Source: Planctomycetota bacterium (GTDB lineage Bacteria; Planctomycetota; UBA8108; UBA1146; JAJFFE01). From it: 7,091 nt of DNA. Positions 1-7,006 of this stretch are shown here, one piece after another. A model generated the notes under the pieces. That model worked only from the letters and a program-made list of their open reading frames with translations, searched no databases and was not told where the DNA came from. The stretch lies in NCBI GenBank assembly GCA_020425835.1, contig JAGQRC010000180.1, positions 1 to 7,091 on the forward strand, read 5' to 3'. How positions within the stretch are numbered: the stretch's first letter is position 1; each line of letters opens with the position of its first letter. The translations under genes were made by a program, and so were the position numbers.

Positions 1-532
1 GGAGGAAGTCGAACCAATCGGGTTGGAGGGCGTAGACCTCTGGCGCGGACGCGCGAATGCGCCGCGCGACCGAGGCCGCGTGTCGCAGATCGGGAATGGT
101 CCGCTGGTCGAAGCGAAGCGCGCGATGCGCCGCGTCCCGGAACTCGAGCGACTCCGCGGTCGGGGCGACCAGCACCTCCCAGACGTAAGGGACGAATCCA
201 CCGCCGCGCCGCTCCTCGAGTTCCTCGAACAGACCGCGATGGGTGATCAGCGTGCGGAACCGTCGCGCCAGCCGGTCGAGATCCGGATACCGCGTCGTGT
301 CGATGGCGTCGAGTCGCTCGAGCGCATCGTCCGGGACGGAGCCGTCACCCAGCTCCAGTCGCAGGTTCTCGAGGGCGTGTCGGACGGAGTCGCGATCTTC
401 ACCCTTCGTCGACGCGGGAGTCGGTGCGAGACCGAGCCACTCGTCGCGCGCCGCGAGGATGGTGTCCACGTCCTCCACTGGATCGAGCGCGAGGACTCGG
501 CGCAGGTAGGCTCGAGGATCATTCGGAGTCAT
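1..532 (-). CDS. Unrecognised protein coupled to hscC, 3' end beyond the left edge
   Basis: Reading down the minus strand from an ATG at 532-530, the frame is open for 177 codons to the window edge without a stop, so the gene is partial at its C-terminus. The start is MTPNDPRAYLRRVLALDP. A GGAG at 545-542 sits 9 bases before the ATG. The ATG lies inside the final codons of the hscC gene, and the two genes overlap by 14 bases (519-532), which points to translational coupling. The visible part looks soluble: it is rich in Asp, Glu, Arg and Leu and mostly helical in character, with no signal peptide or membrane segment. I see no J-domain HPD motif in the visible part and do not recognise a family. 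Residues 110-177 contain several aromatic positions (FVPYVWEV; PDWFDF). The competing frame 522-247 on the same strand is Ser/Arg-rich and is probably a shadow. A role with the chaperone is inference from the overlap only. Confidence 0.72.
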   Translation of the reverse strand, partial: MTPNDPRAYLRRVLALDPVEDVDTILAARDEWLGLAPTPASTKGEDRDSVRHALENLRLELGDGSVPDDALERLDAIDTTRYPDLDRLARRFRTLITHRGLFEELEERRGGGFVPYVWEVLVAPTAESLEFRDAAHRALRFDQRTIPDLRHAASVARRIRASAPEVYALQPDWFDFL

Positions 533-2297
533 CGGCCGCGACTCCGTCCGAGGCATCGTCGACCGGCCCGTCATCGAAGTCGAATCCGAGGCGCGAGAGG
601 GTCACCAGGAGGCTCTCGCGCGACTCCTCGAACCGACCGCGATCGCTCTGAGCCATCGCGCGCTCGAACTGGTCGACGGCATGGTCGAGCTCTTCCCGCT
701 GGAACGGGTTGATCTCGCCGACCGCTCGTTCCGCGAAACGCAGGAGGCGCTGGTTGCGCAGCTCGTCGCGTGGGTAGAACTTGAGCTCCTGGAGCTTGGA
801 GACCGCTCGGCGGATCTCCGACTCCGAGAGGCCCTTCACGTGTTGCAGCAGCACGGTGTGGAACCTCCTGCCGGTCGTCGGGATCAGCGCTTCGACCTCG
901 AGGATTCCGTTGAGGTCGTAGGTGAACCGAACGTGGACTTCGGTACCGATCGGGCCGGGTGGAATACCGGTGACCTGGAGCTCACCGAGGAGCAGATTGT
1001 CCTGGACCCGACGTCCTTCGCCTTGGAAGACCCGGAGGCGCATCTCCGACTGGTTCTCCACCAACGTCCCGACGACCTCTTCCCGAGAAACGGGGATCGT
1101 CGTGTTCCGATGGATCACGGGTAGGTAGTAGCCGTCCCGGAACCGCGTTCCCAGCTGCTTGGTCGTCTCGACCCCGAGGGTGAACGGACAGACGTCGGTC
1201 ATCACCATGTCGTCGACGCTGCGGTCATCCGCGATCAGCGCGGCCTGCACGGCAGCCCCGAGCGCCACGACGTGATCGGGATCGAATCGGCAGAGTGGAT
1301 CGACGCCGAGTCGTCGCCGAACCAGGTCGGCGACGAGCGGCAGGCGCGTCGCACCTCCGACGAGGATGACCTCGTCGAGATCGGAGGCGTTCCACTCCGC
1401 GTCGGCGAGCGCTCGGAACACGGGGCGTTCGAGTCGCTCGAGGAGATCGCTCGTTTGCGCCGCGACGATCTCGAGATCGATGGCGATCGTTGGGGAGCTC
1501 GGGTCGAGTCGTCCATCGGGACCGGGAAGTCGGACCGTCGAGGACGGGTGCCCTTCGCCGGACAGGGCGCGCTTGGCTCGCTCGCACTCCGCACGGAGTC
1601 GCGAGAGTCGCGCCAGCTCGCGGAACTCGACCTGCTCGAAGCTCAGGCCGTGCTGCTTCAGCACGAACGCAGCGAGGCGATCGGTGAAGTCCTCGCCGCC
1701 GAGCTGGCTCTCGCCCGAGGTCGCGATGATCTCGAGCGTGCCTTCGAACACCTCCATCAGCGTGACGTCGAACGTGCCCCCGCCGAGGTCGAAGACGAGG
1801 AATCGCTTGTCGGTCGCCCGATCGTGGAACCCGTAGGTCAGCGCCGCCGCCGTGGGTTCGTTGATGATCCGTTGGACCTCGAGTCCCGCCAGCTCGCCGG
1901 CGAGCTTCGTCGCCTTGCGCTGATGATCGTTGAAGTAGGCGGGGACCGTGATCACCGCGCGCCGCACCTCGGTCCCGAGCGTCACTTCGGCGTCGCGCTT
2001 GAGGGAGCGGAGGACGAGGCTCGACAGCTCCGGCGCCGAGAAGGTGCGCTCGCCGAGCGGGATCTCGCGATCCGTGCCCATCCAGCGCTTGAACATCGAG
2101 GCGGTGCGCTCCGGTCGCGTCACGCGCAGCTCCACCGCGGCCGCCCCGACGACGATCTGGTCATCGATGACACCGACCACCGACGGTGTGAGCCGATGCC
2201 CGGTGGCGTTCGGGATGAGCTCCGGGCGCCCCTCTCGAAACACGGAGCAGAGCGAGTGGGTCGTGCCGAGATCGATTCCGATGAGCGGTGCGGACAT
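519..2297 (-). CDS. hscC: HscC-type Hsp70 (DnaK-family) chaperone
   Basis: ATP-dependent cytosolic chaperone of the Hsp70 superfamily, 592 residues. The nucleotide-binding domain covers about 1-360. It shows phosphate loop 1 (GIDLGTTHS, 7-15), a lysine at 70 in MFKRWMG where DnaK has its catalytic Lys, the connecting motif INEPTAAALTYG (145-156), phosphate loop 2 (FDLGGGTFDV, 169-178) and the adenosine motif VILVGGATRLP (310-320). The linker and start of the substrate domain read MVMTDVCPFTLGVET (364-378); this TDVCP(F/Y)TLG form is typical of HscC rather than of DnaK. A beta substrate-binding domain follows to about 485, then a short helical lid and an Asp-rich tail (571-592). Known HscC proteins are somewhat shorter, about 550-570 residues. 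The ATG start is supported by GAGG at 2309-2306, 8 bases upstream. The gene leads a two-gene unit, with the next frame overlapping its stop. No CIRCE element was seen upstream. The HscC assignment over generic DnaK rests on the linker and length. Confidence 0.92.
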   Translation of the reverse strand: MSAPLIGIDLGTTHSLCSVFREGRPELIPNATGHRLTPSVVGVIDDQIVVGAAAVELRVTRPERTASMFKRWMGTDREIPLGERTFSAPELSSLVLRSLKRDAEVTLGTEVRRAVITVPAYFNDHQRKATKLAGELAGLEVQRIINEPTAAALTYGFHDRATDKRFLVFDLGGGTFDVTLMEVFEGTLEIIATSGESQLGGEDFTDRLAAFVLKQHGLSFEQVEFRELARLSRLRAECERAKRALSGEGHPSSTVRLPGPDGRLDPSSPTIAIDLEIVAAQTSDLLERLERPVFRALADAEWNASDLDEVILVGGATRLPLVADLVRRRLGVDPLCRFDPDHVVALGAAVQAALIADDRSVDDMVMTDVCPFTLGVETTKQLGTRFRDGYYLPVIHRNTTIPVSREEVVGTLVENQSEMRLRVFQGEGRRVQDNLLLGELQVTGIPPGPIGTEVHVRFTYDLNGILEVEALIPTTGRRFHTVLLQHVKGLSESEIRRAVSKLQELKFYPRDELRNQRLLRFAERAVGEINPFQREELDHAVDQFERAMAQSDRGRFEESRESLLVTLSRLGFDFDDGPVDDASDGVAADDSE

Positions 2298-2475
2298 GGA
2301 CGGGGCCTCGAGCGACGGGACACGGCGGAGGATCGGGGGACGAAACTCGGAAGTTAACCGACGGACGGCGCCGGGAACAGTCGCGGGAGGGGACTCCTGA
2401 AGGGGGGACCTCCGGATGTCCGATCATCGATCCAGGGCACCACGATGGCGCCTGCTGCCTCGAAAGGACCTTCCC
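2298..2475. promoter_or_regulatory. Divergent intergenic region between hscC and the hydrolase-like gene
   Basis: This 178-bp spacer separates two divergently transcribed genes, so it should hold both promoters. The only sites I can support are the two Shine-Dalgarno sequences: GAGG (minus strand, 2309-2306) for hscC and AAAGGA (2463-2468) for the hydrolase-like gene. GTTAAC at about 2354-2359 is an AT-rich island that could belong to a -10 element for hscC, but no matching -35 is evident. No CIRCE repeat or clear heat-shock sigma-factor promoter was found. Confidence 0.4.
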
Positions 2476-3174
2476 ATGCGCGTCGCGATCTTCTGGATCC
2501 TGGGGGCGACCCTGCTCGGAACGGGGATCGGCCTGCGGGTCTCCGCCGGGGAGCCGGATTCGTCTCCGGTCGAGCACGAGATCTCGTACGGGAAACGGAC
2601 CGCGAAGGTCTGGTGGATGCCACCACCCGCGAAGAAGGTGACGAGTCGAACGCCAGTGATCGTCGTCCTCCCGACCTACGGCTACGACGAGCGTGCGACC
2701 CAGCGTCTCCTGCGCGATCCGTGGGTCCGGGAAGCCGGGGAGCGCGGCTACGCCGTCGTCGCGGTCGGGATCGCCGGGATCAATCTCTACCACGACGCCC
2801 AGGAGTTCTCGCCGGCGTTCTTCGAGTGGTTGCGCAAGACTTCGACGCACGACGCGAGTCGGGTGTTCCTCGTCGGCGGAGGGCACGGGGGGATGGGCGT
2901 CCTCTACTGGGCGACGCAGTTCCCGAAGGCCTTCCGAGCGCTCGTCGGAGTTCCGGCGGGGTGGACCGATGATCCGGAGAAGCTCGCCGCACTCCGCGGC
3001 AAGCCGATCTGGCTGATGGTCGGCGAGCAGAACGAAAGTTGGCTGAAGTCGACGCGCGAGCTCGAGACCCAACTGCGCAAGGCAAAGGCGCGTGTCGAGG
3101 TGGAGATCGTGCCGGGCCCGCAGCAGCCCCCCGATCCGAAGAAGCTCTGCGACTGGCTCGACCGACAGAAGTAG
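2476..3174 (+). CDS. Exported alpha/beta-hydrolase-fold protein, probably catalytically inactive
   Basis: Predicted 232-residue exported protein. I chose the ATG at 2476 over the in-frame ATG at 2416 because AAAGGA lies 7 bases before it and because it opens directly on a signal peptide (residues 1-24, hydrophobic from AIFWILGATLL, cleavage likely after VSA). The mature part resembles small dienelactone-hydrolase or PHB-depolymerase-like esterases: a beta-strand VIVVLP (61-66), an elbow-like turn FLVGGGHGGMG (131-141), PIWLMVGEQNESW (177-189) and a closing helix KKLCDWLDRQ. In active relatives the elbow is GxSxGG, the later loop carries a catalytic Asp and the end has PGxGH. Here Gly136 stands at the nucleophile position, Asn186 at the acid position and Gln217 at the histidine position. 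The usual HG oxyanion motif after the first strand is also absent (PTYG). The fold call is by motif pattern; loss of activity is inference. The gene stands alone, divergent from hscC and convergent with bamA. Confidence 0.82.
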   Translation: MRVAIFWILGATLLGTGIGLRVSAGEPDSSPVEHEISYGKRTAKVWWMPPPAKKVTSRTPVIVVLPTYGYDERATQRLLRDPWVREAGERGYAVVAVGIAGINLYHDAQEFSPAFFEWLRKTSTHDASRVFLVGGGHGGMGVLYWATQFPKAFRALVGVPAGWTDDPEKLAALRGKPIWLMVGEQNESWLKSTRELETQLRKAKARVEVEIVPGPQQPPDPKKLCDWLDRQK

Positions 3175-3401
3175 CCCGAATCTCCTGATCGTTGTTCGAC
3201 CGGACTCGTCCCCGCGACGATCTCTTGAAGAGAGCCGTCGTTCCTTTCAGCCGCTCGAACTCGCTCCGGTGGGGAGTCCGTGACTCCGGTGGTCAGCGCA
3301 CCTGGCGGAACTCGACTTTCCCACCAAGCCGCCTGCGCTTCGCCAGAAGCACTGACCTTGGATTCTCGGCCCCTTAGCTCGAAAGTAGCTTCACCGGACG
3401 G
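3175..3401. other. Convergent intergenic region
   Basis: This spacer separates the plus-strand hydrolase-like gene from what was, before the IS arrived, the 3' end of bamA on the minus strand. No convincing gene is present; the short plus-strand frame at 3192-3377 has no family features. It contains a 9-base direct repeat CTCCGGTGG (3264-3272 and 3284-3292), a 5-bp hairpin GGAGT/ACTCC (3273-3277 with 3283-3287) and a larger dyad at 3291-3357. No T-run follows any of these on either strand, so a classical intrinsic terminator is not supported. Confidence 0.5.
3291..3357. repeat. Imperfect inverted repeat (possible stem-loop)
   Basis: GGTCAG at 3291-3296 is complementary to CTGACC at 3352-3357. 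After a symmetric 6/6 internal loop, TGGCG at 3303-3307 is complementary to CGCCA at 3341-3345. A smaller competing hairpin, GCGCTTC/GAAGCAC (3335-3341 with 3346-3352, loop GCCA, one G-T pair), overlaps the right arm. The dyad lies between two convergent genes, where a bidirectional transcription end would be expected, but there is no U-tract. It could also be chance. Confidence 0.35.
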
Positions 3402-4484
3402 CTAGTGTGGTGTTTGAAAAGTCCGCTGAAGAAGTCGACCGAGGCTTTGGAAGATCTCCTCCGCGGTCTTTGTCCAGCGGATCGGCTTCGGGTTCTCGTT
3501 GTGAGTCGCGATGAATTCTTCGATGGCTCGTTCCAGCGAGCGTGTTGTTCTGTGGACGCCTCGTCGGATCTGGCGTTCGGTGAGGAGTGAGAAGAAGCGC
3601 TCGACCAGGTTGAGCCAGCTCGAGTAGGTCGGGGTGTAGTGTGCATGAAACCGAGGTCGCCTGTTGAACCAGTTGCGTACCGCAGCGGTCTTGTGCGTGC
3701 AGTAGTTGTCCATGACGACGTGGACGTCGAGTTCCTTGGGAACCTCGCGATCGATCTTCCGGAGGAACTTCAGGAACTCCTGGCTCCGGTGCCGACGGTG
3801 ACATTGTGCGAGGACTTCGCCAGTTGCGACGTCTAGAGCTGCGAAGAGAGAGGTCGTCCCGTGCCGCGAGTACGTGTGGGTGCGTCGCTCCGTCTGGCCG
3901 GGGAGCATTGGTAGAAGCGGCTGCGTGCGGTCGAGGGCCTGGATCTGAGACTTCTCGTCGACACAGAGAACGACGGCATTCGCGGGTGGATCGAGATAGA
4001 GGCCAACAATGTCGATGACCTTCTCGGCGAAGAACGGATCCGTAGAGATGGTGAAGGTCTCGCTGCGATGGGGTTGAAGCCCGAACGCCTTCCAGACGCG
4101 GTGTACTCGATTGACGGGGATCCGCAGTTCATCGGCGAGCAGTCGGCAGCTCCAATGAGTTGCTCCTTTGGGCTTCTTCTCCAAGGTCGTCCGAACAAGC
4201 TGCTCGATCTCATGATCGGAGATCTTCCGTGGGCGCCCGGACCGCGGGGCATCGCAGATTCCATCGAGCCGTCGCTCGGCGTAGCGCTTCCGCCACTTGC
4301 TGACGGTTTGACTCGCGACCTGGAGCTGCTCGGCTATGTCCTCGGTGGGCAATCCGCGTGCAGCGAGGAGGACGATTCTGGCGCGCAGAGCGAGTGCCTG
4401 AGAAGTCTTGGACCGACGGGAGAGTGCGCGGAGATCCTCGCGCTCGTTGTCGGTAAGAGTGATTGTCGTGGCAGGACGTCCCAT
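3402..4484 (-). CDS. IS630-family DDE transposase, intact
   Basis: Transposase that cuts and joins the ends of its own element at TA dinucleotides. From the ATG at 4484 it has 360 residues. An N-terminal helix-turn-helix region (about 45-70: [20 protein letters not shown]) is followed by GRPRKIS and a second helical DNA-binding part. The DDE catalytic core comes next: Asp176 in CVDEKSQ, Asp259 in VMDNYCTHK and Glu295 in LNLVERFF, with 35 residues between the last two. All are typical of IS630/Tc1-like enzymes. An ATG two codons upstream (4490) is also possible, but GGGGAGG at 4500-4494 lies only 3 bases from it and 9 from the ATG at 4484, and family members usually begin MGRP. There is no internal stop or frameshift. 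The last residues (TFQTPH) are encoded by the left inverted repeat, and the TAG stop (3404-3402) consists of the duplicated target TA plus a flanking host base. Confidence 0.96.
   Translation of the reverse strand: MGRPATTITLTDNEREDLRALSRRSKTSQALALRARIVLLAARGLPTEDIAEQLQVASQTVSKWRKRYAERRLDGICDAPRSGRPRKISDHEIEQLVRTTLEKKPKGATHWSCRLLADELRIPVNRVHRVWKAFGLQPHRSETFTISTDPFFAEKVIDIVGLYLDPPANAVVLCVDEKSQIQALDRTQPLLPMLPGQTERRTHTYSRHGTTSLFAALDVATGEVLAQCHRRHRSQEFLKFLRKIDREVPKELDVHVVMDNYCTHKTAAVRNWFNRRPRFHAHYTPTYSSWLNLVERFFSLLTERQIRRGVHRTTRSLERAIEEFIATHNENPKPIRWTKTAEEIFQSLGRLLQRTFQTPH
3403..3404. repeat. TA target-site duplication, left copy
   Basis: TA next to the left inverted repeat. With C3402 it spells TAG on the minus strand, which was the original bamA stop and is now the transposase stop. 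Confidence 0.9.
3405..3427 (+). repeat. Left terminal inverted repeat of the IS
   Basis: Reading inward it matches the right end (4574 back to 4552) at 21 of 23 positions. The outer 16 bases are perfect, and the mismatches are at 3421 and 3423. It also encodes the C-terminus of the transposase on the minus strand. Confidence 0.95.
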
Positions 4485-4551
4485 GACCATTGGCCTCCCC
4501 TTTCCATGGTAGGAAAGACGAGGCCACGCGCGTAGACCCTCAAACTAATGT

Positions 4552-4574
4552 AGCGAATTTTTCAAACACCACAC
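4552..4574 (-). repeat. Right terminal inverted repeat of the IS
   Basis: Mirror of the left repeat, 21 of 23 positions identical. Its outermost base (G on the minus strand, 4574) supplies the third base of the present bamA stop codon. It lies upstream of the transposase gene and contains TTGAAA, a possible -35-like hexamer, without a well-spaced -10 partner. Confidence 0.95.
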
Positions 4575-7006
4575 TAGAACCCCACCCCGATGTCGAACTG
4601 GAAGTTCCGCGTGCGGTCGGTCTTCTCCTCGAGGATCGCTTCTCCCCAGGAGACCGAGATCGGGAGGTTCTGCCCGAGGAACGGGACATTGAACAGAATG
4701 CCCGCGCCCACGGCGAGGCGATAGTCCCGGAGGTAGAGGTGGTTGAGGTCTCGGGAGAGGTTCCCGTAGTCGGCGAAGAAGACCCCGCGCAGCGTCTCCT
4801 CGTAGATCGGGAAACTGTACTGCAGCGTCCCGCTGTGCGAGGCGGTGCCCCCGAGCGGCTCACGGTTGTACATCGGGCCGACACCATTGAAGCGGAAACC
4901 GCGGAGGCTTCGCGGTCCCCCGAGGTAGAAGCGCTCGAAAATCGGGATCTCTTTGGTGTTGTGGTGCGGCTCCGCCCACTCGAAGAGGTTTCGGAAGGTG
5001 ATGATGTGGCGCTTGTCCCCCTCGTCGTCGGAGAAGACGGTCTCGTGGATCGAGAGGACGGCCGAAGCGACCGACATGTCGAGCTCGCCACCGAGAGGAC
5101 CACCTGCGTACTGGTACTCTCCCGACAGCATCCAGCCATCGACCGGCCCGACCAGATAGCGATAGGTTCGACGGTCGTAAGCGAGATTCGCGATGAGCCG
5201 GGAGATCCGGGTCGTTCCCTGGACGCGGAAGACATCGGGCGGGGCGTCGAGCTCGATGCGTCGGATGTCCGCGATCTCGAATCGGTAGCGGAGCCCACCG
5301 CTGAGATTGCGATCGAAAGGAAAGACCTGCCCGACCCCGACGTCGAATCCGATTCGATCGTCCCGATAGTCGCGACGCTGGAAGTCGGTCTTGAACAGCT
5401 GAAGACGTCCCGAGGTGTCGCTGTCGAAGAGGTGCGGCTCTCCGAAGATCACTCGGTATCGGGAGAACTCGGTCCCGGGTGATGCCTCGATCGCGAACTC
5501 CTGGCCTCCGCCGGTGAACGCATCCGCGAGGTCGAAGAAATCCTCGGGAAGGTCGGTGATGTCGAAGTTGTTCTTCCTGAGCGCGATGTTGCCGACCAGC
5601 CCGCGCCCCGACGTGAGGCCGAATCCGAAGAGGAAACGACCGGTCGACCCCTCCTTGACGTTCACGACGACGTTCTTCTGGTTCGGTGTGGACCCTTGCT
5701 CGAACCAGGTGTTCACGCGCTCGAAGTACTGGAGCCGGTAGAGTCGGCTCTCCGCGTCCTCGATCTTCGAGTAGCTGATCGCCTCCCCGGGGTAGTACTC
5801 CAGTTCCCGGCGGACGACCTTGTCCCGAGTCTCCTCGTTGCCCCGAACATCGATGAACTCGATGAAGAACTTCTCTCCCTCTTGGACGGTCAAGTGGAGG
5901 GTCACCTCGCTCGAGTCCTCGGAGACGATGATCTCGGGGACTGCCCGCATCTCGATGAACGCCTTGTCGAAGTAGAGGCGTTGCAGGCTGGTGATGTCCT
6001 CGGACAGGGTCTGGCCATCCCAGAAGTCTCCGGGTTGCGCGTCGATCTTGTCGCGCAGCACCGACACCGGGAACACCCCGCGTCCCTGGATCTCGATCTC
6101 CACATCTCGAATCCGATAGCGCTCTCCCTCGACCACGCGGATCCCGAGGTGGAGTTCCGATCGATCGCGGTTGAAGGCGAAGTCCTCGGCGCCGACGTGG
6201 ACATCGAAGAAGCCGTGGTTGTGGTAGAACGCCTCGACGTTGGCGAGGTCCTGGTTGAGAGTGTCTTCCTCGTAGTAGCCGTTGTTCGGGAAACCGAAGA
6301 ACCACGAGCGCTCGCGACTGAGGATCACCTTGCGGAGCTCGGCGTCGCGGAACGTCGTGTTCCCCTGGAACTCGATGGACTGGATGAAGACCTGCGGCCC
6401 TTCGTCCGCGACGAACTCGACGATCAGCCCGCCGTCGGGATGGGGGAGGGTCCGGGTCGAGACCGTGGCGAAGAGAAACCCCTTCTCACGATAGGTTCGT
6501 TGGAGGTCGAAGCGGTCGTTGCGGAGCTTCACCCGATCCAGGAGCTCCCGAGCCTTGGTCCGACGGTTCTCGAGCTCGGCCCGCCGGTCGAGGCTCTCGA
6601 CGCCGACGAATCGAACCTCCTTGACGTAGTCTCGTTCGGAGAAGATCAGGACCACCCGTACACCGTCGTCGAGCGGCTCGACACGCGTATCGATGAACTG
6701 GTACTGGCCCGTCTTCAGCAGGCGGTGGTATTCGTCGTCGAGGACCGACGGATCGTAGGGGTCTCCGACCTCGAGCCGAAGCTGTGCCTCGACCTCGCCC
6801 CGGCTGACCCGGTCGAGCCCGCGGAGTTCGATCTCGCGGATCACGGTGCTGCTCTGCGCGCCGAGCGACGTCGCCCCACACCACAACCACAGTACGACCG
6901 ACGCTAGGACGAGTCGCCTCGAGCCGCGAGGCCACCTGGGTCGGGGCGCCGGAACCGGATCGCGATCGATCGGGGAGGGGGGTGGGGAGGGAACCGTGGA
7001 CGTCAA
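4574..7006 (-). CDS. bamA: BamA, outer-membrane protein assembly factor
   Basis: Central Omp85 insertase of the BAM complex, which folds beta-barrel proteins into the outer membrane; 810 residues, as usual for the family. The hydrophobic signal segment is at about 31-46, with cleavage near SLGA/QSS (47-53). Five POTRA domains follow at roughly 54-123, 126-203, 205-295, 297-377 and 379-453, each opening with a beta-strand such as IREIELRGL, VKEVRFVGV, IQSIEFQGN, IRDVEIEIQG and IEFIDVRGN. The 16-strand barrel fills 454-810. The loop-6 motif GGPRSLRGF (696-704) has Leu for the common Val of VRGF and keeps the conserved Arg702. The protein ends NFQFDIGVGF, with the terminal aromatic residue of the outer-membrane beta-signal. 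The start must be TTG at 7006: an in-frame TAG lies at 7027-7025, and GAGAGG at 7020-7015 sits 8 bases upstream. This gives an unusually long Pro-rich stretch before the signal core. An IS lies exactly in the stop codon. Confidence 0.97.
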   Translation of the reverse strand: MTSTVPSPPPSPIDRDPVPAPRPRWPRGSRRLVLASVVLWLWCGATSLGAQSSTVIREIELRGLDRVSRGEVEAQLRLEVGDPYDPSVLDDEYHRLLKTGQYQFIDTRVEPLDDGVRVVLIFSERDYVKEVRFVGVESLDRRAELENRRTKARELLDRVKLRNDRFDLQRTYREKGFLFATVSTRTLPHPDGGLIVEFVADEGPQVFIQSIEFQGNTTFRDAELRKVILSRERSWFFGFPNNGYYEEDTLNQDLANVEAFYHNHGFFDVHVGAEDFAFNRDRSELHLGIRVVEGERYRIRDVEIEIQGRGVFPVSVLRDKIDAQPGDFWDGQTLSEDITSLQRLYFDKAFIEMRAVPEIIVSEDSSEVTLHLTVQEGEKFFIEFIDVRGNEETRDKVVRRELEYYPGEAISYSKIEDAESRLYRLQYFERVNTWFEQGSTPNQKNVVVNVKEGSTGRFLFGFGLTSGRGLVGNIALRKNNFDITDLPEDFFDLADAFTGGGQEFAIEASPGTEFSRYRVIFGEPHLFDSDTSGRLQLFKTDFQRRDYRDDRIGFDVGVGQVFPFDRNLSGGLRYRFEIADIRRIELDAPPDVFRVQGTTRISRLIANLAYDRRTYRYLVGPVDGWMLSGEYQYAGGPLGGELDMSVASAVLSIHETVFSDDEGDKRHIITFRNLFEWAEPHHNTKEIPIFERFYLGGPRSLRGFRFNGVGPMYNREPLGGTASHSGTLQYSFPIYEETLRGVFFADYGNLSRDLNHLYLRDYRLAVGAGILFNVPFLGQNLPISVSWGEAILEEKTDRTRNFQFDIGVGF
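4575..4576. repeat. TA target-site duplication, right copy
   Basis: TA next to the right inverted repeat. With C4574, the last base of the element, it spells TAG on the minus strand, the present bamA stop. G4577 outside it completes the CTAG empty site together with C3402. Confidence 0.9.

Larger units (their letters stand above)
3405..4574 (-). mobile_element. Complete IS630-family insertion sequence, 1170 bp
   Basis: Both ends start with GTGTGGTGTTTGAAAA reading inward, and flanking TA dinucleotides on each side (3403-3404 and 4575-4576) are the target duplication expected for this family. One transposase gene fills nearly the whole element; about 90 bases upstream of it hold the right inverted repeat, the Shine-Dalgarno sequence and presumably the promoter. 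All parts needed for movement look intact and the ends are nearly identical, so the element may be recent and active. The reconstructed empty site is CTAG, which matches the target preference known for IS630 itself. It sits in the stop codon of bamA. Confidence 0.97.

Noticed and set aside
247..522. Minus-strand frame of 91 codons starting at an ATGA overlap with the hscC stop
   Set aside because: The ATGA arrangement is attractive, but the product is Ser/Arg-rich and the frame from 532 is longer, open to the edge and protein-like.
23..712. Plus-strand frame of 229 codons at the left edge
   Set aside because: It crosses the hscC end and the coupled downstream frame on the opposite strand and is Arg-rich; the minus-strand frames have better composition and ribosome-binding sites.
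1272..2357. Plus-strand frame of 361 codons antisense to hscC
   Set aside because: The minus-strand frame carries all Hsp70 motifs; the antisense frame is low-complexity and has no motif.
2298..2415. Possible heat-shock promoter or CIRCE operator upstream of hscC
   Set aside because: No TTAGCACTC/GAGTGCTAA pair is present; a CCCCGAT-like string lacks a convincing partner at the right spacing.
2161..3072. Minus-strand frame of 303 codons across the divergent spacer
   Set aside because: It is antisense to the signal-peptide-bearing gene at 2476-3174 and spans the intergenic region without any recognisable domain.
3291..3357. Integron attC-like site
   Set aside because: Despite the symmetric internal loop, the terminal GTTRRRY and RYYYAAC core sequences are missing and no integrase or cassette array is nearby.
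4860..6305. Minus-strand frame of 481 codons in another phase of bamA
   Set aside because: Its Arg/Pro/Gly-rich composition is that of an out-of-phase reading of bamA, whose own frame has full domain support.
5696..6907. Long plus-strand open frame of 403 codons antisense to bamA
   Set aside because: It mirrors bamA on the opposite strand, has no recognisable domain, and such frames are common opposite GC-rich genes.
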